The notes below the pieces were generated by a model. The model saw nothing but the letters and a program-made list of their open reading frames with translations. It searched no databases and was not told the DNA's origin. A stretch of 64,000 nt of DNA from Bradyrhizobium sp. 200 (lineage in GTDB: Bacteria > Pseudomonadota > Alphaproteobacteria > Rhizobiales > Xanthobacteraceae). The stretch is from contig NZ_CP064689.1 of NCBI RefSeq assembly GCF_023100945.1, positions 4,198,001-4,262,000 of the forward strand. Direction: 5' to 3'. This document shows positions 42,759 to 50,434 of the stretch, piece after piece; the first letter of the stretch is position 1; each line of letters opens with the position of its first letter. Both the position numbers and the translations under genes were made by a program.

Positions 42759-43116
42759 GGGCGGCGAACCTCAACCATCGAGCTTTCTTCCATGGTAACC
42801 ATCTGCGGCTACAAGCTGGAGCACGCGATTAACCGCACCTTCTGAGAATGATGGGCAACAAGGTTATCTCGTTTCTGGGCTTCGACTACCAGTATTTAGC
42901 CACTCAAAACCGAGCTAACCGAATTTTGCATCTCTCGGCGAGGTTGAGCAATTTATGTCTTTCCCTCCGGCGCAGTTACGTCTACAATATCACGAGAGAA
43001 GTTAGACAGCCGCCAACTTGAAAGCAGGCGTGCAATTTAATTCGGGTGATGCCACCACCAAACGTTGCGATTTACTTGCCGATATTTGCTGCGGACCTAC
43101 GCTTTCCAGGTGCGCG
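42759..43116. other. Intergenic stretch before the sigma54 activator gene
   Basis: About 360 bases, relatively AT-rich from 42860 on. It should hold the promoter of the activator gene, but no consensus was seen. The reading frame of the activator extends upstream to a TTG at 43018. Confidence 0.4.
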
Positions 43117-44130
43117 ATGCGTAAAAATGCATTTGAGACTGCCGAGGCGTTTCAGGATTCGTTCGCGCGCCTAAACCTGCTGGGCGATTCGCCAGCTTTT
43201 CATGAAGCACTACGGATCATCGAGCGTTTTGCGGCAATTGACGCCACAGTTCTGATTCAGGGGGAGACCGGTACCGGGAAAGAACTCGCTGCCCGGGCCG
43301 TGCACTACCTTAGCAATCGTCGCGATTTCCCGTTCATCCCGATCAACTGTGCGGCGTTGCCGGACACGCTGGTTGAAAGCGAATTATTTGGCCACGAGCA
43401 AGGGGCCTTCACCGACGCCAGGCGCGCGCATCGTGGCCTCGTTGCTCAAGCCGAGAACGGAACCCTGTTCCTCGATGAGGTCGAGGCAATGTCCTCGCGC
43501 GCGCAGGCGGTGCTGCTGCGTTTCTTGCAGGACTATACTTACAGGCCTGTGGGCGGCCGGTTAATCGCCACCGGGAACGTTCGGGTGATTGCGTCGACCA
43601 ATGTCGACCTCGAGGACCTGGTGCGTGCCCGGCAATTTCGTCAAGACCTGCTATTCCGGCTCAACATCCTGTCGGTCACCCTGCCGCCGCTGCGCCAACG
43701 TGGCCATGATGTTGTCCTGCTGGCCCGGCATTTTCTTCGCCGCTGCCAGAGGGAATACAAGACGGGCGCCACGGACTTTCATCCCGACGCGATCGAGTGG
43801 CTGTTGTTACATCGTTGGCCCGGCAATGTACGCGAATTGCAGAACCTGATCCTGCGGGAGTTCATCCTTATCGACGCCGACGTGATCGATCTGCGTTCGG
43901 CGCGTGGCGAGACGCCAACGCCGATCGCAAGGCCTGCCGAAAGCGACTGCACGTTCAAGACGGCCAAGGCGCGGGCGATGGCGGAGTTCGAAAAGAACTA
44001 CCTCGGAAGCCTTCTGGCAAGAACTCGCGGTAACATTTCGCTCGCCGCGCGAATTTCCCAGAAGGATCGCAGCGCGCTCAACAAACTGGTCAAGAAATAC
44101 GGGCTCGCGGCTGCGCAATTTCGCTCGTAG
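43117..44130 (+). CDS. Sigma54-dependent activator with variant GAFTGA loop
   Basis: 337 residues from ATG 43117 (AGG about eight bases upstream); a TTG at 43018 would add 33 residues. The AAA+ domain is complete: Walker A GETGTGKE at 49-56, Walker B GTLFLDEVEAM, RFRQDLLFRLN and WPGNVRELQN. The sigma54-contact loop reads GAFTDA (96-101) instead of GAFTGA. The C-terminus is a Fis-like HTH (ARTRGNISLAARISQKDRSAL). There is no sensory domain, so activity is probably set by a partner or by expression level. A sigma54 promoter lies 350 bases downstream, before the CIS genes. Confidence 0.85.
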   Translation: MRKNAFETAEAFQDSFARLNLLGDSPAFHEALRIIERFAAIDATVLIQGETGTGKELAARAVHYLSNRRDFPFIPINCAALPDTLVESELFGHEQGAFTDARRAHRGLVAQAENGTLFLDEVEAMSSRAQAVLLRFLQDYTYRPVGGRLIATGNVRVIASTNVDLEDLVRARQFRQDLLFRLNILSVTLPPLRQRGHDVVLLARHFLRRCQREYKTGATDFHPDAIEWLLLHRWPGNVRELQNLILREFILIDADVIDLRSARGETPTPIARPAESDCTFKTAKARAMAEFEKNYLGSLLARTRGNISLAARISQKDRSALNKLVKKYGLAAAQFRS

Positions 44131-44589
44131 CCGGCGGAGTTTCGGCCTCGCTCATCCGGATTCCAACAGAACGCCCGCCGGCGTGGTGGCGCCGGTCCCG
44201 TGAAGGTTCGGAAACCCCTTCCCATTCGAAATCGCCCGCGAGAACGGCGCCTACTTCGTCCGGCGGCAAGCCAAGGCATTGAAAATCGATCTCTAGCGAT
44301 GTCATCGGGGCGATTTTGCCACACTGGGTCGAATGCACCCCACACCGCACAAACAGGCGACTCAGCCGGAGTTGACCACTGTTTTCTCATGCGTGTCGCG
44401 AGTCATCCGCTGTAGCGAAAGTCACCCATCGCGCGACAGCCGCATCGAAAAACACCTGCATTTTCATGCACGACGGCCTTGGCACGCGGCGTGCAATTCT
44501 AAGCGAGCGACTCGCAATTGGGGCAACAAGTACCGATGCACATGTAATCGACCCATGGCAGGCGCCTACGGTCGACACAGGGTCTCTGG
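44131..44589. other. Regulatory intergenic region of the CIS locus
   Basis: About 460 bases between the activator and the first CIS gene. It contains the sigma54 promoter (44480-44495) and an inverted repeat TGTCGCG (44394-44400) / CGCGACA (44432-44438) about 50-90 bases upstream of it, a plausible activator-binding site. Confidence 0.45.
44480..44495 (+). promoter_or_regulatory. Sigma54 (-24/-12) promoter of the CIS operon
   Basis: TGGCACG-CGGC-GTGCA matches the sigma54 consensus (TGGCACG-N4-TTGCW) at all but one base, with the invariant GG and GC exactly 10 bases apart. It faces the gene at 44590 and sits downstream of the sigma54-activator gene. Transcription should start near 44506. Confidence 0.8.
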
Positions 44590-44853
44590 ATGTCTGGCTT
44601 CGGCGAACGGGCAAGGATGGTCGCAGACGTGATTGAGCGATATTTGACTGATCACCCGAAGGCTGCGGACACCAGCGAGGGCATCCGCAGTTGGTGGGTT
44701 GCTCCCGAATTTTCCGACAGCTCCAGCGATGACGTGCAGATCGCGCTCGATCACCTCGTCAGCATCGGGCGCCTCTGCCGCAGTGTCGTCGCGGACGGGA
44801 CCATCATCTACGCTGCTGCCGATCCCGCAGCTATACCCCCGAAAAAGGTTTAA
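44590..44853 (+). CDS. Small hypothetical protein, first gene of CIS operon
   Basis: 87 residues, AGGG about 8 bases upstream of the ATG. The sequence (MVADVIERYLTDHPKAADTS, then DDVQIALDHLVSIGRLCRSV) has the look of a winged-helix fold: helices followed by a short beta-hairpin (VVADGTIIYAA). It is the first gene after the sigma54 promoter and could regulate or accompany the CIS. No family recognised. Confidence 0.65.
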   Translation: MSGFGERARMVADVIERYLTDHPKAADTSEGIRSWWVAPEFSDSSSDDVQIALDHLVSIGRLCRSVVADGTIIYAAADPAAIPPKKV

Positions 44854-44856
44854 CAG

Positions 44857-45336
44857 ATGGCTGCCATTCCGCCATTCACCCCGACGTTCGAGCATCAGGA
44901 TTGGATCGACAATCTCGATCGCGTGACGGCAGGCGGGCCTAATGGGTTCAATGGTCGCTTCAACGCATTGCAGACAGACCTGAACAGGATCGTACAGACC
45001 TTTCAGGCCGTAAACGACGCATTGCAGACACGGGCCATAGTCAAGAGTCTGATCGATACCAATGTGACTATCCCGGCTTTCACCGGTGGAACGGGCGGTA
45101 CATTCGACGTCACCTTGGGCTCGTTGCTCCCGCTTACAAGCCACGTGTTTCATCAGGTCAGCGTCCGGCCCGACGCATCATTCCTGAACGTGCAGGTCAC
45201 CTGGACGGAAATAGTGTTCGTTGCCGACACTGGTACCGGTCCGCCTCTACTGGCGCGCATGTTGCGCCTGCAGCACCGCAATCCGAACGCCGTCACGGCA
45301 AGCGTCCGAGTTCTTCGACTTGAGATGCCCTCGTAG
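44857..45336 (+). CDS. Hypothetical CIS-locus protein
   Basis: 159 residues with AAGG nine bases before the ATG. The N-terminal half is helical (GFNGRFNALQTDLNRIVQTF), the C-terminal half beta-rich (VFHQVSVRPDASFLNVQVTW). This mix resembles trimeric attachment or fibre-base proteins of phage-like particles, but no specific match was recognised. It is placed between the first small gene and the Hint protein, 3 bases after its neighbour. Confidence 0.6.
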   Translation: MAAIPPFTPTFEHQDWIDNLDRVTAGGPNGFNGRFNALQTDLNRIVQTFQAVNDALQTRAIVKSLIDTNVTIPAFTGGTGGTFDVTLGSLLPLTSHVFHQVSVRPDASFLNVQVTWTEIVFVADTGTGPPLLARMLRLQHRNPNAVTASVRVLRLEMPS

Positions 45337-45372
45337 ACGTTGGTCGAAACGAAACTCAGCAAGGAGCTCTAC

Positions 45373-46791
45373 ATGCCTTCACCGAAATGCATCGCCAACG
45401 TAAACTCCTCTCCTCCGCCTCAAAATGTCTGGTGCGGCGACGACTTCTGCGCCAAGGCTCAGGCAGGGGTCGATGGCCACTGCCAAAAGAATAACTACCA
45501 TCCCGACGATCCCTGGGCCATTTTCGACGTAGTCAACAACAGATGGTGTTCGTGTTGCTGCAGTTGCTATGGCATCGACACTCCGTTGGAGAGTCGGCCA
45601 GGCGTATTTGTCAAAGTCCAGGATATCAAAACCGGCGACAAGATACTTGCCGCCGGGCCTAGTCTGCGCTGGCAACGAAAGACTGTCTCACTCGCGGGTG
45701 GCCTCCACGCAAGTCAACCCTTCCTGCAGATATTCAATGTCATCTATCGGTACGACAAAGGCATACGTGGCCTGCAAGTCACGGATGACACCTTATTCCT
45801 GTTGAAGTCGGGCGTCCTGAAAACCGCCGTGACCCTTGTCCCGGGAGATCAACTGGCCCGTGCCGACGGCGGCGCCGCGGCCGTAGCCGGCCCCGTTACG
45901 AAGTCATTCGTCAAGGGCGTCTACTCCGTGGAGACTGGTCCGTTCGACGGTAAATCGCTCGAGGGCCATTTGCTGAACTCGTTCGGAGTGGTGACCGCGG
46001 ACTATGCCGTTCAGCGTGCCTACGCCGGCGGTTCTTTCAGGGACGCGGCGTCAATAGATCCCGTCGCACTCGAAACACATGCGCTGCAGGCCGGGACGGA
46101 AGAATATCTCGAGAGGCACGTCGCTACCAAGGAATTCATCGAGGAAGTCGAAGCAGCCGGAATTCGCATTGATCGGTCCGCCTTCTCGCCCCCCAAGCCG
46201 ATCATCACCGTGCCCGAGAATGCCAAGGCGTTCTTCCATCCTGATCAAGCAAAGGACGTGCGCAGAAATGCGCCACGCCTCCCCTCCACGAACACTTTCC
46301 GCATCACAATGACCGAGAAGGTCATCTCGATGGCGCAACCGGACGCGGATGACGTCGTGATGCTGATCGATTGGCACAATAACTCGCCGAACGCCTACGC
46401 GTGGAAGCAGCTGCGGCAAAAATTTGTGGTGATTACGGGAGGGCTGCTGCGAATCGAGCCGCTTACAGAGGCCGGCATCGCCCTCGTGCTGTCCCATGCG
46501 ATCGCTCATCATGCCGGTGGTGAATGTGTCGGTGAAGCCGACCGCGACGCGATTGACCGCCTGCGACGGCTCTGGCCTCCGAGCCTCTTCCCGCAGATGT
46601 GCCAGCGCGGCGTCGAGGAGGTCACTAACCTGTTCAAATACATCGATCCTCGTGACGCGGAAGAAGACCCGGACGACCGCTGCGGGCGGCCGTCGCTGGA
46701 TTGCCGCCACAAGGTCTACCTCGCCGAAATGGGCATGCAGCCTTTGCCGGAATGCGCGGGCGTGCCGATCTATGACAAATCGAAAGTGTGA
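45373..46791 (+). CDS. Hint-domain protein with degenerate metalloprotease-like motif
   Basis: 472 residues from ATG 45373 with AAGGAG six bases upstream. A Cys-rich N-terminus leads into a Hint-like start, CSCYGIDTPLESRPGVFVKV and IKTGDKILAAG, with block-B-like VTDDTLFLLKSGVL (the usual His is Thr) and a late GHLLNSFGVVTADYAV. Residues ~375-410 read VLSHAIAHHAGG followed by GEADRDAIDRL, the layout of an HExxH metalloprotease with its Glu replaced by Ala. Self-cleavage and protease activity are both uncertain. Its place at the head of a CIS operon suggests a structural or processing role. Confidence 0.65.
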   Translation: MPSPKCIANVNSSPPPQNVWCGDDFCAKAQAGVDGHCQKNNYHPDDPWAIFDVVNNRWCSCCCSCYGIDTPLESRPGVFVKVQDIKTGDKILAAGPSLRWQRKTVSLAGGLHASQPFLQIFNVIYRYDKGIRGLQVTDDTLFLLKSGVLKTAVTLVPGDQLARADGGAAAVAGPVTKSFVKGVYSVETGPFDGKSLEGHLLNSFGVVTADYAVQRAYAGGSFRDAASIDPVALETHALQAGTEEYLERHVATKEFIEEVEAAGIRIDRSAFSPPKPIITVPENAKAFFHPDQAKDVRRNAPRLPSTNTFRITMTEKVISMAQPDADDVVMLIDWHNNSPNAYAWKQLRQKFVVITGGLLRIEPLTEAGIALVLSHAIAHHAGGECVGEADRDAIDRLRRLWPPSLFPQMCQRGVEEVTNLFKYIDPRDAEEDPDDRCGRPSLDCRHKVYLAEMGMQPLPECAGVPIYDKSKV

Positions 46792-46794
46792 GAC

Positions 46795-47415
46795 ATGCTG
46801 CCGTTCCTTTCCGAACGACTGGCCGGACTGGATTGGGGACAGGCCCAATCCGCCATGGGAGACCTTCTGGGTCTTGACGAACCGCTGCCGGCCGCCGCGT
46901 TGCGGCGGGCCCTGGTGGAAGACGACTATTGCGTCGCCCTGTTTGCCCAGCGCGGCGTTCCGCTGCGCATCGGCGAGCTGGTGAACGACCCGGGAAACGA
47001 CCGTTTCGAACTGCCCAATGACAAGAAGGATCCAGCTCTTCCCTGCAGTGACGCGCGGGTACATTCAACCGTGGAGCTGATGGTCAAGGGAGGCAAGGCG
47101 CTGGGTCAATGGACGCTCAGCGGGTTCGAAACGGTCGATTCGGCGACGTTCGAACGGCGATTCGACGCATGTCAGCGTTGCCCCGAATTGTCCGCTTCTC
47201 CGAACAAATGGATTTACAAGGTCGCGCTTAGTGCAGCGAGCGACGACAGGATCTGCGGTGCCTGCGGCTGTATCGCCATACGAAAGGCCCGCCTGCCGAC
47301 TGAGCATTGCCCCCGTACCGATTCCGAGCAGCCATCGTTGAGCCGATGGGGAGAGCCGCTGGTCCGCGCCTCGAACGCCACGGCGCGCACGAAGCCATCA
47401 GAGGGCGACGTATGA
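46795..47415 (+). CDS. CIS-locus protein with C-terminal zinc-ribbon-like Cys cluster
   Basis: 206 residues, starting 3 bases after the Hint gene. Near residue 125 it has CQRCPELSASPNKWIYKV followed by CGACGCIAIRKARLPTEHCP, a Cys pattern common in phage-tail loci (CxxC ... CxxCGC ... KA ... CP). It probably binds zinc. The N-terminal half has no recognised fold. It overlaps the next gene by 4 bases. Confidence 0.65.
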   Translation: MLPFLSERLAGLDWGQAQSAMGDLLGLDEPLPAAALRRALVEDDYCVALFAQRGVPLRIGELVNDPGNDRFELPNDKKDPALPCSDARVHSTVELMVKGGKALGQWTLSGFETVDSATFERRFDACQRCPELSASPNKWIYKVALSAASDDRICGACGCIAIRKARLPTEHCPRTDSEQPSLSRWGEPLVRASNATARTKPSEGDV

Positions 47416-48245
47416 GTTCCAGCGCGGCGATCGATCGTCTGCTGTTGCGGATGCGCGATCCAGTGCAACTGCTCGGAGTGCTGGCTCCAGCCGGCGATCC
47501 TGCTCCGACGCGCATGCGCCGGCTGGTTGACGCCGCCTTCTCCGTTCCGTTCGGAACCATCCATAACATCAGCGACGTCAGGGTCGGAGAGCTGGAATTT
47601 GCCCGGCCCGTGCTCGTGCAGCGCCAGTCCAGGGGAAGGTGGACGGAATTGTCACCCGGTCATCGCCTCACCGACATCGCCTACGAGGAAGCCGGCAGGC
47701 TGCAGCCGCTGTGGCTCGATGTCACCGCGGAAATTCGCCTCAAGCTGCTGCTAGAGACCGATCCTGGCGCGGTCGCCTCGATCATGACCAATGAGGCCTC
47801 TGATGTCGCCACGCTGGAGGATTTTCGAACCCGCTTTCCGTTCATCGATGTCGATGCGCTGATGGCGCGGTACGGGCTTACGACCTACGACGAACTGCGA
47901 GAGCACTACCGGTTCGTTGAGGCAGAAATCAAGCTGCAGGCGCCGCCCCCATTCGATCCCAACGATCCGGCCAACCAACATGCGGTCACTCTCCACATCG
48001 CGATTCTGATTCGTGAACTGCTCGATGTCCGCGGCGTCTTGCAGGAAGCCAAGCTGCTGCGCGTCGCCTTGAAACAGGCGATCTCGTTCAAGCGTGAGCT
48101 AGGACCGGTCGAAGCGCTCGCGCCCTTCGCGCTGGTGGTGATTTGGCCGGAGGAAGCTCTCTTGGGCCAGCAGCTTGCCGCCAACGATATCGCCGCGCTG
48201 TTTGCATTGGAGCACATCCTGGTTGTTTTCGTGGCACCGAACTGA
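47412..48245 (+). CDS. Hypothetical CIS-locus protein (277 aa)
   Basis: Starts at ATG 47412 overlapping the upstream stop (ATGA). The sequence mixes strands (SVPFGTIHNISDVRVGELEF) with long helices (LHIAILIRELLDVRGVLQEAK) and ends in hydrophobic IAALFALEHILVVFVAPN. No family recognised. Coupled to the preceding Cys-cluster gene and upstream of the sheath, it may be a terminator, cap or assembly protein of the particle. Confidence 0.6.
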   Translation: MSSSAAIDRLLLRMRDPVQLLGVLAPAGDPAPTRMRRLVDAAFSVPFGTIHNISDVRVGELEFARPVLVQRQSRGRWTELSPGHRLTDIAYEEAGRLQPLWLDVTAEIRLKLLLETDPGAVASIMTNEASDVATLEDFRTRFPFIDVDALMARYGLTTYDELREHYRFVEAEIKLQAPPPFDPNDPANQHAVTLHIAILIRELLDVRGVLQEAKLLRVALKQAISFKRELGPVEALAPFALVVIWPEEALLGQQLAANDIAALFALEHILVVFVAPN

Positions 48246-48279
48246 ACGCCGGCGGCGCCGGCCGCACAAGGAGTAACGC

Positions 48280-48462
48280 ATGATGGCTACCCGCAAGAAC
48301 GACCCAAGAGAACCGTCCGAGAGCGATGCTTCCGCCGACGCAGCGCCCGCGGCCTCCGCCGGTGGCGACACCCCGTCGGCCGCCGAAACGGCCGAGCAGA
48401 AGGTTCTCGAAAGAGAGCAGCAGGAGACGTTTCGACGATGGCTGAAGCAGCGATACCACTGA
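48280..48462 (+). CDS. Small acidic protein before the sheath gene
   Basis: 60 residues with AAGGAG about 6 bases upstream. The first 40 residues are Ala/Ser/Asp-rich and probably unfolded; the last 20 (VLEREQQETFRRWLKQRYH) form an amphipathic helix. Function unknown. Confidence 0.6.
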   Translation: MMATRKNDPREPSESDASADAAPAASAGGDTPSAAETAEQKVLEREQQETFRRWLKQRYH

Positions 48463-48538
48463 GCAAGTTCATCCGGCGCGACCGTGAAGCTCGGAACTGT
48501 GTGGTTCAGGCGCGCTCGCCCGACGCAGGAGTTGATCC

Positions 48539-49696
48539 ATGACCGTCCGCTACGTCCGAGTTAAGCCTGACACGTCGGCGCTGTTTTCACCGGCAGCACG
48601 CAGCTACGGCACCATCGCCATCGTCGGTGCGGTGACGCCGCCGACAAATCCGCCCGCAGATATCGCGCCCCCCAATGAGGCGATCCTGTTCACAAATCCT
48701 GACGACGCACTACGGCGGTGCCCCGGCGACCTCGGCACCGCGATCGCGCTCGCATTTCGGCAGACGCCCGGTCCTTCCGTGGTGTACGGGGTACGTACAA
48801 GCGGCACGGACTGGGCGGCGGCGTTGCTGAAACTCAAGAGCCTGGCGGTGCAAATCGTGGCGCTGGCCAACACGCCGTTGAATACCGCAAGCGGCGCGGC
48901 CGGGTCTAGTACGGCGCCCGCAGGCGCCATCCGTCAACTTGTCGATCACGTTACGGACGTATCGAATAATGGCAGCGACGGCCTGGAGCGCATCGGCGTT
49001 GCGATGCTTGCCACGAATGAAACCGACCCCGCGATCGTCGCCGGTGCGCTGGTCAGCGACCGCATGGTGTACATCGCGCACAAGAGCGCGCAGGACGCCG
49101 CAGCCGCGGTCGCAGGCGTGATCGCCGGATATGCGCCGTCGATCTCGTTGCTGCTCAAGCCCGTCTCAATCGACAGTGATCTCTTTACTGCGAGCGAAAT
49201 CGACACCATCAACGGAGGGCCGGAGGGCGAGTTCGACGGTCCGCCCGCAGGCAAGGGCGTCATCTGGCTGACGCATCCGGCGCTGATTCCAGGTTCCGGA
49301 AGCTATCTCGGTGAAGGTTACACCGGCTATGTCGGCCTGCCGGCCGGCGGCGTCAAGTTCATCGATCAGCGCCGCACCATCGACGACGTGTCGTTCCGCC
49401 TCAAGGCGCAGCTCATCGCCTCGATAGGAACGGTGCGGATCAGCCGATCCGGCCTGCGCGCACTCACCGCGCAGATGGAGGCGGTGCTCGATCCCTTGGT
49501 GAGCGACAACGTTCTCGAAGGCTACAAGGTAATCATCCCGCTGCTGGGCCTGCTGGACAAGAATCCGGACACGCTGACTCCCAGCGAGACCCGCCAAATC
49601 TCCAATGCGCACGCCAATCGCGTTGTTGTCGTCACCGTCGAGATCCAATACGGCGGCGCGATCCATCGCCTGGCCATCAAACTGAACTTCTCATAG
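48539..49696 (+). CDS. Contractile tail sheath protein
   Basis: 385 residues with AGGAG before the ATG. It shows the phage-sheath plan: N-terminal strand (TVRYVRVKPDTSALFSPAAR), YGTIAIVG, a central Ala-rich domain, and the C-terminal assembly part FIDQRRTIDDVSFRLKAQLI ... TVEIQYGGAIHRLAIKLNF. The sheath surrounds the inner tube and drives injection by contracting. The tube gene follows 10 bases later, the normal order for contractile injection systems. Confidence 0.85.
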   Translation: MTVRYVRVKPDTSALFSPAARSYGTIAIVGAVTPPTNPPADIAPPNEAILFTNPDDALRRCPGDLGTAIALAFRQTPGPSVVYGVRTSGTDWAAALLKLKSLAVQIVALANTPLNTASGAAGSSTAPAGAIRQLVDHVTDVSNNGSDGLERIGVAMLATNETDPAIVAGALVSDRMVYIAHKSAQDAAAAVAGVIAGYAPSISLLLKPVSIDSDLFTASEIDTINGGPEGEFDGPPAGKGVIWLTHPALIPGSGSYLGEGYTGYVGLPAGGVKFIDQRRTIDDVSFRLKAQLIASIGTVRISRSGLRALTAQMEAVLDPLVSDNVLEGYKVIIPLLGLLDKNPDTLTPSETRQISNAHANRVVVVTVEIQYGGAIHRLAIKLNFS

Positions 49697-49706
49697 GAGC
49701 TAAACC

Positions 49707-50105
49707 ATGCCGGACTGGAATACGCGGCTCGAAGTGAAGCTCGGCAACAAGACCGTGTCGCCGATCGAGAGCTTCACCCCGACATTCAACACGCCACACA
49801 CCGTCATCCACAGCATCGAAGGCGACAATGTCGGCTTCGTTCGCCAACCCTTCACCTTTACGTTCACGATGACCGTGCGCGCCATCGGCAGCGTCGTCGC
49901 CGATCTGACGGAGCTTGCCGTCAACGGCACCGAATTTGCGATCGCCGTAGCGGTGAAGAAGGGCACCGACTGGACCTTCGGCAGCATCAAGTTCAACCGC
50001 TGCATCATCAACTCGACCAATCCCAGCAACGTCGTCATCGACGGCACGCCGATGGCGAGCTTCAACTGCGCGGCGCTCAATATCGGCGTGGAAGCCGCGC
50101 CATGA
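49707..50105 (+). CDS. Inner tail tube protein
   Basis: 132 residues with AGGAG six bases upstream. A beta-rich sequence with the tube layout: LEVKLGNKTVSPIESFTPTF, then FTFTMTVRAIGSVVADLTEL and FNRCIINSTNPSNVVIDGTP. It would stack as hexameric rings inside the sheath. It directly follows the sheath gene and overlaps the next gene by 4 bases. Confidence 0.75.
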   Translation: MPDWNTRLEVKLGNKTVSPIESFTPTFNTPHTVIHSIEGDNVGFVRQPFTFTFTMTVRAIGSVVADLTELAVNGTEFAIAVAVKKGTDWTFGSIKFNRCIINSTNPSNVVIDGTPMASFNCAALNIGVEAAP

Positions 50106-50434
50106 GCATCGACCCGCGCGACCGACGGCCGGATGAGGGCGGCGCCTTAGGCGAACCATTGGGCCTGGTCGGCATTCCCGGCTATGCGACGGGCGGCGTG
50201 GTCGACCGCACGGGAATCGCGCTGGTCCATCAGGGCGAATACATCCTGCCCGCACCCGGCAGCGAAGCCATCATCACGCCGTCCGGTGAAGCGGCGGGCG
50301 CAGGCCCGGTCATCAACTATTTCTTTCCGATCGAAATCGAGGTCGTTGGCGTGCTCGACGAACGCCAGCTCAAGCAAGTCGCGTCTCACGTTTTTGCCGA
50401 ACTTCATTCCGAGTTTGACAGCTGCGGGCTCTGA
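50102..50434 (+). CDS. Small protein resembling a tape-measure tail end
   Basis: 110 residues, ATGA overlap with the tube gene. The stretch GYATGGVVDRTGIALVHQGE, then YILPAPGSEAIITP and INYFFPIEIEVVG, looks like the C-terminal end of phage tape-measure proteins (GGVV ... ALV..GE). It is far too short to set tube length by itself. It could be a tube-associated adaptor for the large protein encoded next, whose ATG overlaps its stop by one base. Confidence 0.55.
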   Translation: MSIDPRDRRPDEGGALGEPLGLVGIPGYATGGVVDRTGIALVHQGEYILPAPGSEAIITPSGEAAGAGPVINYFFPIEIEVVGVLDERQLKQVASHVFAELHSEFDSCGL

